From contig NZ_AP022671.1 of the NCBI RefSeq assembly GCF_011405515.1, positions 2,418,001-2,482,000 of the forward strand: a DNA stretch of 64,000 nucleotides, read 5' to 3'. The stretch comes from Nitrospira sp. KM1 (lineage in GTDB: Bacteria > Nitrospirota > Nitrospiria > Nitrospirales > Nitrospiraceae). Below are positions 20,467 through 27,247 of this stretch, in pieces (within the stretch, counting starts at the first letter, position 1; every line of letters starts with the position of its first letter). The notes under the pieces are model-generated. The model saw only the letters and a program-made list of their open reading frames with translations, was not told the origin of the DNA and ran no database searches. The position numbers and the translations under genes were made by a program.

Positions 20467-21692
20467 AGCCGCTTCCCGCGTGTGTGGCGCTCCACGTCCG
20501 GAGACGGGCCATCTGCTCCTTTTCCTGCAGATTCCGTCTGATTTCGGACATCCACTTTGCTTCCCTCCCGGAGTTTTTCCGTGCCGTCGACGACGACCAG
20601 TTCCTCGGCGACGAGGCCGTTATCGATGGATGTCTCTTCTCCTTGCGAAGTTCCGAGAGTGACGTTCCTCACGGCCACAGTACGTTCGTCGTTCACTACG
20701 TACACGAACGTGCCCTTGGCGCCCCGTTGAATCGCAGCGGAGGGGACGATAGGCACGCCACGTTTGACATCCAAGAGAAGCCGGGCATTGACGAACTGGT
20801 TGGGGAAGAGGGCGCCGTCTTCATTTGGAAATACCGCTTTGAGCCGGACCGTGCCGGTATTGGGATCGATTTGATTGTCCACGGTCAACAGTTTTCCGCT
20901 CGCCAGCTTTTTCTTCTGCTCCCGGTCGAACGCATCGACCGTCAGGTCCTGTCCGGCCTTGAGACGCTCAAGGACCGGAGGAAGGCTGTCCTCAGGAATC
21001 GTGAAGATTACGGTGATCGGTGTGAGCTGCGTAATCACGAGCAACCCGTTGGCATCGCCGGCCCGCACCATGTTGCCAGGATCCACGAGCCTCAATCCCA
21101 CTCGCCCGCCGATGGGAGCCGTAATCCGGCTGTATGCCAGTTGAAGTTTGGCATTGTCGATCTGTCCTTGATCCGCTTTGACGATTCCTTCCAGCTGACG
21201 CACCATCGCATCCTGCGTGTCCAACTGCTGTCTGGCCACGAAGCCTTGTTCAAGCAACCGTTTATAGCGCTGCAGATCCAACCTCGCATTCTTCAATTGC
21301 GCCTGGTCACGCGCCATCTGGCCCTCTACTTGGGTCAGTTGGACCTCGAATGGTCTCGGATCAATCTCAGCCAGCAATTGACCGCTTGAGACGAGTTGGC
21401 CTTCTTGGAACAGGACCTTCATCAGCTGCCCGTCTACCCGACTTTTGACGTTGACGGTATGCATCGGAACCACGGAGCCAAGCCCGTTCAGATAGATGCC
21501 CATATCACCCGTTTTGACGGGTGCCACCAGAACCGGCATCACTCGTGAGACTCCGGGAACTTGGCCGGCACGCGACGGTTCCTCTCCGGACTTTGCAAGG
21601 AGCGCATACCCAGCCAGGGCGAGCAAGCAGGCTGCAAACAATCCCAACAGCCATCGTTTCACCGTTGTTGCAAAGCGTACGGATTCCGTCAT
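20463..21692 (-). CDS. mdtA: RND efflux periplasmic adaptor (membrane fusion protein), MdtA-like
   Basis: This is a 409-residue protein. One N-terminal membrane anchor ([23 protein letters not shown]) is followed by a barrel-sandwich domain ([39 protein letters not shown]). An alpha-hairpin and beta-barrel ([14 protein letters not shown]) complete it. It joins the inner-membrane permeases to an outer-membrane channel. ATG 21692 has AAGGA eight bases upstream; a longer reading to 21779 would run into the Spy-like gene. No TolC-type channel gene lies in the cluster, so a distant one must be used. Confidence 0.9.
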   Translation of the reverse strand: MTESVRFATTVKRWLLGLFAACLLALAGYALLAKSGEEPSRAGQVPGVSRVMPVLVAPVKTGDMGIYLNGLGSVVPMHTVNVKSRVDGQLMKVLFQEGQLVSSGQLLAEIDPRPFEVQLTQVEGQMARDQAQLKNARLDLQRYKRLLEQGFVARQQLDTQDAMVRQLEGIVKADQGQIDNAKLQLAYSRITAPIGGRVGLRLVDPGNMVRAGDANGLLVITQLTPITVIFTIPEDSLPPVLERLKAGQDLTVDAFDREQKKKLASGKLLTVDNQIDPNTGTVRLKAVFPNEDGALFPNQFVNARLLLDVKRGVPIVPSAAIQRGAKGTFVYVVNDERTVAVRNVTLGTSQGEETSIDNGLVAEELVVVDGTEKLREGSKVDVRNQTESAGKGADGPSPDVERHTRGKRL

Positions 21693-21721
21693 GATGTCCT
21701 TCTCGACAAACGCGGTCGACG

Positions 21722-22141
21722 CTATTGAGCCGAGGCCTCGTGTCTCTTGGAGTGAAGATACTCGCGCGAAACCTGCCAACGCTGCTGCAGGCCGCCATAC
21801 ATTTTGTCCAATCCGGATTGCTGTTCAGGCGAGAGTGTTTGCTTCAACTCCGCCATGCCTTTCATTAGTATCTGCTCAATTTCCGGTTGATGAGCGAACC
21901 GCAGCGATAGAATGCTCACATGAGCACGTGTGACGATCGGATCAATCTCGATACGTTGCTGTTCGGTCAGTGACAACTCATATGTGAGACGATCCATAAT
22001 ACGCTTGTGCTGGGCGACGGGACCGCGGTCTGGACGATGCGCCCGTTCGGACTCGGCATACAGTGATGTCCCTACGGTGCCAGTCAACACCCCGGCGCCA
22101 AACAGAAGAATCAAACCAGCCCATAATTTTAATCTCGACAT
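21722..22141 (-). CDS. Spy/CpxP/CnrX-like periplasmic sensor protein
   Basis: This 139-residue protein has an N-terminal membrane anchor (about 6-27) and a helical periplasmic part. The part contains [15 protein letters not shown] and [21 protein letters not shown], the LTxxQ-type repeats of the Spy/CpxP/ZraP heavy-metal-resistance fold. It starts after a strong GAGGAGG. In the cnr/ncc metal systems a membrane-anchored relative (CnrX) is the signal sensor next to the anti-sigma and ECF genes. Position and topology suggest the same job here, but the ligand is unknown. Confidence 0.72.
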   Translation of the reverse strand: MSRLKLWAGLILLFGAGVLTGTVGTSLYAESERAHRPDRGPVAQHKRIMDRLTYELSLTEQQRIEIDPIVTRAHVSILSLRFAHQPEIEQILMKGMAELKQTLSPEQQSGLDKMYGGLQQRWQVSREYLHSKRHEASAQ

Positions 22142-22222
22142 TGGTAGATTCCTCCTCTGTCACCAGTCCGCCAGGCAGGACCCGTTCACCGGACCTCTGA
22201 GGGACCATAAACAGGTGACATG

Positions 22223-22540
22223 TCAGTCACCAAATAGCGGGGCCGACTCAAACTCTTCGGCTAACAGCGTGGGGCTCTCCCACAGCGTCGGTCGAACCCA
22301 CTCGACCGCCAAAACCGTCACGACGAGAGCGATGCCAGCTGCGATCGTTGCAGTGCGCCAGACCAACTGCTCGAGCACGACGGAGGACGTCCATCCGCCC
22401 TGTTTCCATGATGCTTGGCGAATGTCCCTCATGACGGTCTGCGTTACGTCGAGTCGACCATATTCATTCGCATCAGGCGACCGATAGGCTTCGGTCAACG
22501 CACGTTCGAACGCATCAATCCTGTCATTCTGTCGTTTCAT
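22223..22540 (-). CDS. Small single-pass membrane protein, probable anti-sigma factor
   Basis: This is a 105-residue protein. About 58 cytoplasmic-looking N-terminal residues are followed by one membrane helix (TATIAAGIALVVTVLAVEWV, about 63-82) and a short acidic periplasmic tail (LLAEEFESAPLF). The ATG at 22540 follows GGGGAG and lies inside the last codons of the ECF sigma gene (17-base overlap), the usual arrangement of a sigma/anti-sigma pair. I see no zinc anti-sigma H-x3-C-x2-C motif, so the call rests on topology and coupling only. CnrY-like proteins also lack that motif. Confidence 0.55.
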   Translation of the reverse strand: MKRQNDRIDAFERALTEAYRSPDANEYGRLDVTQTVMRDIRQASWKQGGWTSSVVLEQLVWRTATIAAGIALVVTVLAVEWVRPTLWESPTLLAEEFESAPLFGD

Positions 22541-23147
22541 GATGTTCTCCCCGCAGGCTGCCGCTCAAAATCTTACGAAGGGCCTGGCGCGCGCGATGTG
22601 AGCGCACCTTGACGTTGACCACGCTCCACCCTAGCAAAGCGGCAGCTTCGCGCACAGAGTAACCGTCAAGGTGAACCAGGGTCACGACGGCACGATTTTC
22701 CGGCGAGAGCTGATCCAGAGCCCAGGCCAGCACCTCTTGCGCCTCACGGTGTTTGACCTCGTCCCGGAATGTTTCTTCAGACTGCGGGGACAATACGCGT
22801 TCGATCCATCGGTGATGATCTTCAGCCAAATTGCTGACCGGAATTTCACGACGTCTCTGCATCCTCCAAAAGTCGTAACACGTTCTGACGGCAATGCCCG
22901 CTAGCCAATGGTCGAGAGACACCTTTTCGGAAAATTGCGTGAGCCCTGAATAGGCTCTCACGAAGACGTCATGGACCAACTCTTCCACATGATCCGCCGG
23001 CACCCGCCGACGCACAATCCGGCCCACGTGTTGTTGATATCGATCAATGACTTCCCTGAACCGCTCGGTGTCTCCTTGTTTGATCTGGCGGAGGAGTTCA
23101 TGGTCCTCCGCCATGCATCTCTGAACCGTCAACGACTCATCGGTCAT
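22524..23147 (-). CDS. RNA polymerase sigma factor, ECF subfamily
   Basis: This 207-residue protein has region 2 (LLRQIKQGDTERFREVIDRYQ with VEELVHDVFVRAYSGL) and region 4 (LSPENRAVVTLVHLDGYSVREAAALLG with a helix-turn-helix ending VKVRSHRARQALRK). Region 3 is absent, as in ECF factors. It would direct polymerase to envelope-stress promoters, probably including its own. The start is uncertain: ATG 23147 is listed, ATG 23177 has a better GGGGA upstream, and ATG 23114 is also possible. It is coupled to the probable anti-sigma gene. Confidence 0.88.
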   Translation of the reverse strand: MTDESLTVQRCMAEDHELLRQIKQGDTERFREVIDRYQQHVGRIVRRRVPADHVEELVHDVFVRAYSGLTQFSEKVSLDHWLAGIAVRTCYDFWRMQRRREIPVSNLAEDHHRWIERVLSPQSEETFRDEVKHREAQEVLAWALDQLSPENRAVVTLVHLDGYSVREAAALLGWSVVNVKVRSHRARQALRKILSGSLRGEHHETTE

Positions 23148-23247
23148 CGGCAGGTGAAATCCCCACTCGACAGGCATGCTCGCTGTCCCCGCACCGCTGT
23201 GCATCATAGCACCGCGGACAATTCTGTGGAGCGTGGAATGCCTGGCA

Positions 23248-23835
23248 TCAGCTTGCCGAGAACTCACCCGTTTCGGATCCGGAGTCGGAGAGAGCGGCCT
23301 GACCTTCCGAATCTCGCGCTCCAGCGTCCGGTTCGCCGTATTCAGCGCGCATCGCATGACGTCGTTCTGATCCGTGTTCGCGCCATAACGCTTTGAGCTT
23401 GCTCTGCTGTTCCGGCGTCAACGCGGCGATCAACTCCCGCTTGGCCCTCACATCGAGAATCCGCACATTGGCCTTCAGGGATGCCTTTTCCTTGATCTTG
23501 GCTTCGATGGCCGGCAATTCCGACTTATCGTCCCACATCAGCGAACGAAGTTCCCGTGCGCTCACTTTCATATCAGCTTCTGCGCGTATCCGCGCCTTAT
23601 CGGAATCAAGCGCCATGGCACGAAGCTTCGCAATCTGTTCGTCTGTAAGCCCGATCTCCTGTTTATTCTTCATAAGATGGCGCAGCAGGTGAGTGGCCAC
23701 GCTGCCCTGCCCGTGACTGCTATGACCAAACATCGCCCGGCTGCTTGAACAGCGGGAGCCTGGGTCAGCCCAGACAATTGGTGACGCGATCAATACACTC
23801 CCCAAGATGACGCCTAACATCAACCGGGTTTTCAT
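23248..23835 (-). CDS. Spy/CpxP-like LTxxQ periplasmic protein
   Basis: This is a 195-residue protein. A cleavable signal peptide (residues 1-23, ending VWADPG) is followed by a helical domain with GLTDEQIAKLRAMALDSDK and ALTPEQQSKLKALWREHG, the paired LTxxQ motifs of Spy/CpxP chaperone-sensors. A long Ser/Glu-rich tail follows. ATG 23835 has AGGAGGG just upstream. It is the promoter-proximal gene of the sigma-pump unit. In E. coli, spy and mdtABC belong to one envelope-stress regulon (BaeSR); here similar genes are physically linked. Confidence 0.78.
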   Translation of the reverse strand: MKTRLMLGVILGSVLIASPIVWADPGSRCSSSRAMFGHSSHGQGSVATHLLRHLMKNKQEIGLTDEQIAKLRAMALDSDKARIRAEADMKVSARELRSLMWDDKSELPAIEAKIKEKASLKANVRILDVRAKRELIAALTPEQQSKLKALWREHGSERRHAMRAEYGEPDAGARDSEGQAALSDSGSETGEFSAS

Positions 23836-23898
23836 ACGTCCCTCCTATTTCTTGAAACAGTGAGTGGTTGAAGTCCGGGATTTGCCTTCTACTTCATA

Positions 23899-23924
23899 GT
23901 CGGAACGATTTTCAGAAGGTTACA
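23899..23924 (-). promoter_or_regulatory. Candidate ECF-type promoter for the Spy/sigma/RND unit
   Basis: On the minus strand TGTAACC (23924-23918) is followed, 15 bases later, by CGAC (23902-23899). An AAC-containing -35 with a CG-rich -10 is the general ECF form, and this lies about 65-90 bases before the Spy-like start codon. Autoregulation by the sigma factor two genes downstream is inferred, not shown. Confidence 0.35.
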
Positions 23925-23930
23925 CCTGAG

Positions 23931-23952
23931 AGGTTATACTCGCTGATAACCT
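23931..23952. promoter_or_regulatory. Inverted repeat AGGTTAT-N8-ATAACCT upstream of the Spy/sigma/RND unit
   Basis: This is a perfect 7-base inverted repeat with an 8-base spacer, lying directly upstream of the candidate promoter. A further AGGTTA copy overlaps the -35 element (23917-23922). A GC-rich stem (GCCGC-N7-GCGGC, 23957-23973) follows it. No T-run is seen, so an operator is more likely than a terminator. Confidence 0.4.
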
Positions 23953-24025
23953 ATAAGCCGCTGTAAGTGCGGCGGTTATTAGGAGTGATGCTTGAGAAGA
24001 AAGGCGATCGATGTGGGGATACGGG

Positions 24026-24379
24026 CTACCAATCGAGGCCATAGCGGTCTTGGAAAACCGTCCACGCAGCCAGCCCAAGGAGGATGAACCCGGCGACGTG
24101 CTTCGGTTTCAACCCCTCCCCCATATAGACGTGTGCAAACAGGATGAAGACCGTCAGGGTAATGACCTCTTGGAGCGTCTTTAATTGATAGGCAGTGAGA
24201 GCGCTGTATCCGATGCGATTAGCTGGGACCTGCAAACAATACTCGAAAAAGGCGATCCCCCAGCTCGCCAGAATGACCAGCCAGAGCGGACGGTTCATGA
24301 ATCTTAGATGTCCATACCAGGCGATCGTCATGAAGAGATTTGAAAGAACCAGCAGCCCGACAGCCGAGAGAACGGTCAT
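24026..24379 (-). CDS. DMT-superfamily small membrane protein (DUF486)
   Basis: This 117-residue protein has four membrane helices and no extra-membrane domain. The stretches NLFMTIAWYGHLRF and KTLQEVITLTVFILFAHVYMGEGLKPKH followed by GFILLGLAAW match the DUF486 family, small relatives of drug/metabolite transporters. The transported compound is unknown. ATG 24379 has AGGAG eight bases upstream. It appears to be monocistronic. Confidence 0.85.
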   Translation of the reverse strand: MTVLSAVGLLVLSNLFMTIAWYGHLRFMNRPLWLVILASWGIAFFEYCLQVPANRIGYSALTAYQLKTLQEVITLTVFILFAHVYMGEGLKPKHVAGFILLGLAAWTVFQDRYGLDW

Positions 24380-24433
24380 GGCGATATCTCCTGGTAAGTG
24401 TTGATGGCCACTCGACTACACCGCAGTATTCTC

Positions 24434-24458
24434 TGACACCTCGGACGCCGAGGGGTCA
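24434..24458. promoter_or_regulatory. 11-base inverted repeat with 3-base spacer
   Basis: TGACACCTCGG (24434-24444) faces CCGAGGGGTCA (24448-24458), matching at 10 of 11 positions. It lies in the divergent gap between the DUF486 gene and the small zinc-ribbon gene. No T-tract follows on either strand, so it looks more like a protein-binding operator than a terminator. The binding factor is unknown. Confidence 0.4.
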
Positions 24459-24628
24459 TCCCATTCCCGTAATCCAAGCATCTCCCGCATGGATAGCAGT
24501 CCCAATTTGTTTAGAAGGCAACCCGCTACTGGCCGACATTAGAGAGTTTTAACTGCCCGTTAACACTGCATTAATGTTTCCTTGCTACATTTCCTGCCCG
24601 TATATAGGCAGAACTAAGGAGGTGGGCA

Positions 24629-24799
24629 ATGACGTGTCAAAAGTGCAAGGGGTTGATGATCGAAGAATGGCGACCGGACTATTCGTCTGAGACAGCCGTC
24701 ATGCGTTGCATCAATTGTGGTCTCGTGCTCGATCCGTTGATTCAACAGAATCGTCTGTCGAAGTCACATCAAAAGCATTCGGCATTGGATGCCGCATAA
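24629..24799 (+). CDS. Small zinc-ribbon protein, 56 residues
   Basis: The gene opens with a near-ideal AAGGAGGT (24616-24623) five bases before ATG and ends at TAA 24797-24799. The protein begins MTCQKCKGLMIEEW and contains MRCINCGLVLDP about 20 residues later, so two CxxC knuckles form a zinc ribbon. The tail is polar (QQNRLSKSHQKHSALDAA). The function is not recognised. Similar tiny ribbons can be RNA- or DNA-binding or regulatory. It precedes the nxr regulator with a 580-bp gap. Confidence 0.75.
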   Translation: MTCQKCKGLMIEEWRPDYSSETAVMRCINCGLVLDPLIQQNRLSKSHQKHSALDAA

Positions 24800-25380
24800 G
24801 ACAAGGAACCAGGCTCAGCCGGTCCGGTGACTTTCGGGTCGGCTGCGCAGGGCAGGTGTGGATATCGCGCTGATGAATGACCGGGCATTGAGGATTTAAA
24901 GTTATGCAGATGTACGCTCATGTCCGCTCGGAACAGCTTGATATCCACGTCCACCCTGAATCTGGCATAGATGAGTACCGTCTCTCAAGAGACGAGTTGT
25001 TTGCCTGCTGATCGCTTTTTTCGTTCAAGCTCCCCACCAGTTCATCGTACTCGATGCACGCCAATACCTGACACGGGGGCGGAGAAGGTCTACGTTTTCG
25101 GTCGTCTCCGGACTGTATTGCTGTATTGCAGACTCCGAGTCAGTTCGATACTCTATCAGAATCTTCCGCCGCAATGATCAAGCAAAGGCGTGCGTTCATT
25201 CTACGATTGGTTCATGAGCACAGGCTGCTTAAGATCGAAAGGCGAGCACTGCTCTCCCGCGGCCACTCACTCCCGAAAAATACCGCCGTCTCTCAATACC
25301 ATTTCCTCAGTCTTCGGCCCATGAAAGGCTAGAATGGCCCGACGATCCGTCATAGTGGGTGCGACAACCAAGAGCGTTGT
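24800..25380. other. Intergenic stretch without a convincing gene
   Basis: These 581 bases separate the zinc-ribbon gene from the nxr regulator. A 35-residue reading at 24904-25011 (plus, starting MQMYAHVRSEQLDIHVHPES) looks protein-like but is too short to call. Within it lies a perfect 16-base palindrome, CGTCTCT-CA-AGAGACG (24979-24994). The longer readings in this stretch have poor composition. No tRNA or clear small RNA was recognised. Confidence 0.5.
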
Positions 25381-26796
25381 ATGAACGCGCCAATGGACAA
25401 AGTTTTTACGATCCTGTTCGTGGAAGATAACGGGGGAGACGTCGAAATGTTTCTCCGGACGATCGAAGATGAACTTCCCCGCGAGGAGGATGAAGAGGTC
25501 GAACTCGTGCTGGCCGCTCGTGCAGAGGGAGGCCTCAAAATTCTCGATGAACGGCGGATCGATTTGGTTATTACCGAAATCCGGTTGCCCGGGATGAACG
25601 GGATCGAATTCCTGCAGCGAATTCAGGCAAGGGATCGCCGTATTCCTGTCATTATCATGAGCTGGGTTGATACCGTGGACACGGCCGTGGAGGCCATGCG
25701 GTGTGGCGCATTTGATTACGTGACCAAACCGTTCGAAAAAATGGATCTTGCAGCCAGAATTCATCGGGCCATGCGCATCTCAGAAATCTTGTTCCGCTAT
25801 GAGCCGGCGCAGCAAACAGAAACGCTTTCGTCCAAAGAGTTGATCGGGGTGAGCCCGCCGATTCGTCATGTGATGGCCATGATCGAAGCAGCCGCCCGCG
25901 TGCAATCCACAACCCTGATCATCGGAGAAACTGGTACGGGAAAAGAGTTGATCGCGAGAGCTATCCATGAACGAAGTGCCGAGCGAGATGGTCCGTTTCA
26001 GGTGGTCGATTGCACCACGTTCTCAGAAGGCACCGTCGACAGCGAGCTTTTCGGTCATGTTCGAGGAGCCTTCACAGGAGCCGTAGGCGACAAATTGGGC
26101 CTGATCGAACGAGGAATAGGCGGTACCCTGTTTCTGGATGAAATCGGCGATCTCCCTCTGCCTTTGCAGGCCAAGCTATTGAGAGTGTTGGAAGAAGGAG
26201 AAATGCGGGCCGTCGGCAGTGTGCAGATGAAGAAGGTCAGCGCAAGATTCATTGCGGCGACCAATCAGGAGTTGGCCGAAAAAGTCAAACGAAACGAGTT
26301 CCGGAAGGACCTTTTTTTTCGACTAAACGTCATGGCCATCAAGGTTCCTCCCTTGCGCGACAGATCACAGGATATTCCGCTGTTGGCCAGGCATTTCATG
26401 GCGCGATATGCAAAAGAGTTCGGTAAACCCGTCACCGATTTGCTTCCGTCTGCTGTAACAGAACTTGTCGCCTATCCATGGCCTGGCAACGTCCGTGAGT
26501 TGCGGAATGTCATGGAACGCGCGGTCATGTTGGCAAAAGGCAACCGCATCAGCAGTTCCGATGTCCTCGGTATGCTCCAATTTACCGACCAGGCGCGCAG
26601 AGGCTCGGACGACGACTATCTTGTATTGCCCTATGCCAAAGCCAAGGAAAAGGTACTTGAAGATTTTAGCCGGCGATATATTCAGAGCAAACTCGATCAC
26701 CACAATGGCAACGTCACACACGCGGCCGAGGAATCCGGGCTTCCCCGCCCCTATTTTTATGAAATCATGCGTCGATTCTTGAAGACTGACAAATGA
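25381..26796 (+). CDS. Sigma-54-dependent NtrC-family activator with a Glu-for-Asp receiver, next to nxrA
   Basis: This 471-residue protein has a receiver domain (8-130), an AAA+ domain (about 155-390) and a Fis-type helix-turn-helix at the C-terminus (HNGNVTHAAEESGLPRPYFYEIM). Walker A is GETGTGKE (183-190), the sigma-54 contact loop is GAFTGA (230-235) and Walker B is LFLDEIGD (251-258). The receiver keeps E15, D16, S95 and K117. However, the phospho-accepting Asp is replaced by Glu at E66 (LVITEIRLPG), which often mimics the active state. It would activate sigma-54 polymerase from upstream sites. No histidine kinase is adjacent. Its place 450 bp upstream of nxrA makes nxrAB the obvious target. 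Confidence 0.9.
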   Translation: MNAPMDKVFTILFVEDNGGDVEMFLRTIEDELPREEDEEVELVLAARAEGGLKILDERRIDLVITEIRLPGMNGIEFLQRIQARDRRIPVIIMSWVDTVDTAVEAMRCGAFDYVTKPFEKMDLAARIHRAMRISEILFRYEPAQQTETLSSKELIGVSPPIRHVMAMIEAAARVQSTTLIIGETGTGKELIARAIHERSAERDGPFQVVDCTTFSEGTVDSELFGHVRGAFTGAVGDKLGLIERGIGGTLFLDEIGDLPLPLQAKLLRVLEEGEMRAVGSVQMKKVSARFIAATNQELAEKVKRNEFRKDLFFRLNVMAIKVPPLRDRSQDIPLLARHFMARYAKEFGKPVTDLLPSAVTELVAYPWPGNVRELRNVMERAVMLAKGNRISSSDVLGMLQFTDQARRGSDDDYLVLPYAKAKEKVLEDFSRRYIQSKLDHHNGNVTHAAEESGLPRPYFYEIMRRFLKTDK

Positions 26797-26802
26797 CCTG
26801 CA

Positions 26803-26822
26803 GTGTCATTATTTACTGACAC
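26803..26822. promoter_or_regulatory. Upstream activator-like site 1 (TGTCA-N8-TGACA)
   Basis: This perfect palindrome GTGTCA-N8-TGACAC begins seven bases after the regulator's stop codon. It shares arm sequence and spacing with site 2 at 26885 and lies about 290 bases upstream of the candidate -24/-12 element. NtrC-type activators bind such dyads as enhancers. Binding by the adjacent regulator is inferred. Confidence 0.55.
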
Positions 26823-26884
26823 GAGGATCTTCAGAACGCTCTTCTCGCCGCTCCCACCAACTGATTCGTTGAACTAGCTATACA

Positions 26885-26902
26885 TGTCAGTACTTACTGA
26901 CA
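26885..26902. promoter_or_regulatory. Upstream activator-like site 2 (TGTCA-N8-TGACA)
   Basis: TGTCAGTA-CT-TACTGACA is a perfect 8-base inverted repeat, centred 81 bases after site 1. It has the same TGTCA-N8-TGACA frame. The right arm TACTTACTGACAC recurs almost exactly in the degenerate site 3. Confidence 0.55.
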
Positions 26903-26949
26903 CATAAAAAATCATAAATATCAGCTATTTATGTAGAGTTTTGTGTTCG

Positions 26950-26971
26950 GCAGTCAGGTATTACTTACTGC
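26950..26971. promoter_or_regulatory. Degenerate third activator-like site
   Basis: GCAGTCAG-N6-CTTACTGC is an imperfect dyad (7 of 8 arm positions pair). Its right part TACTTACTGCGAC matches 11 of 13 bases of site 2's right arm. It lies about 110 bases before the candidate -24 element, a usual enhancer distance. It may be a half-site. Confidence 0.35.
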
Positions 26972-27080
26972 GACTCCAAACGTCCGACCTACCGGTTGAA
27001 TTCGGCTGGCGATCAGTTTCATAAGACATTGATTTATAAGCAATAAATTGCTCACTGTTTCGTCCAAAGAGTTTGGAAAA

Positions 27081-27096
27081 TGGCATAGGGCTTGTA
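27081..27096 (+). promoter_or_regulatory. Candidate sigma-54 (-24/-12) promoter of nxrA
   Basis: TGGCAT-N5-TTGTA keeps the invariant GG at -24 and the exact spacing to the -12 element. It matches 9 of 12 defined positions of TGGCACG-N4-TTGCW; the -12 C is T. It is the best such match found by eye in the 450-bp gap. It would give a leader of about 140 bases before the nxrA ATG. Together with the upstream dyads and the adjacent activator this supports sigma-54 control. Confidence 0.5.
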
Positions 27097-27247
27097 AAGC
27101 ACACCTGGTGGCAAGGTTCCAATTTACGTATTTTTTTGGTTCAAGCGCTGGGCTAAGAGAAAGGGGGTGAGCGGAAAAGTGTTGGAAGCTTTTCATACCG
27201 AGAGTAGGTCAGAGCAGTAGGATTTTTTGAATTAGGAGGTGTTCGCG

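Noticed and set aside
22214-22231. GGTGAC-N6-GTCACC dyad at the end of the probable anti-sigma gene
   Set aside because: It overlaps the stop codon inside an operon, has short arms and no T-tract. It is recorded but not strong enough to call as a site.
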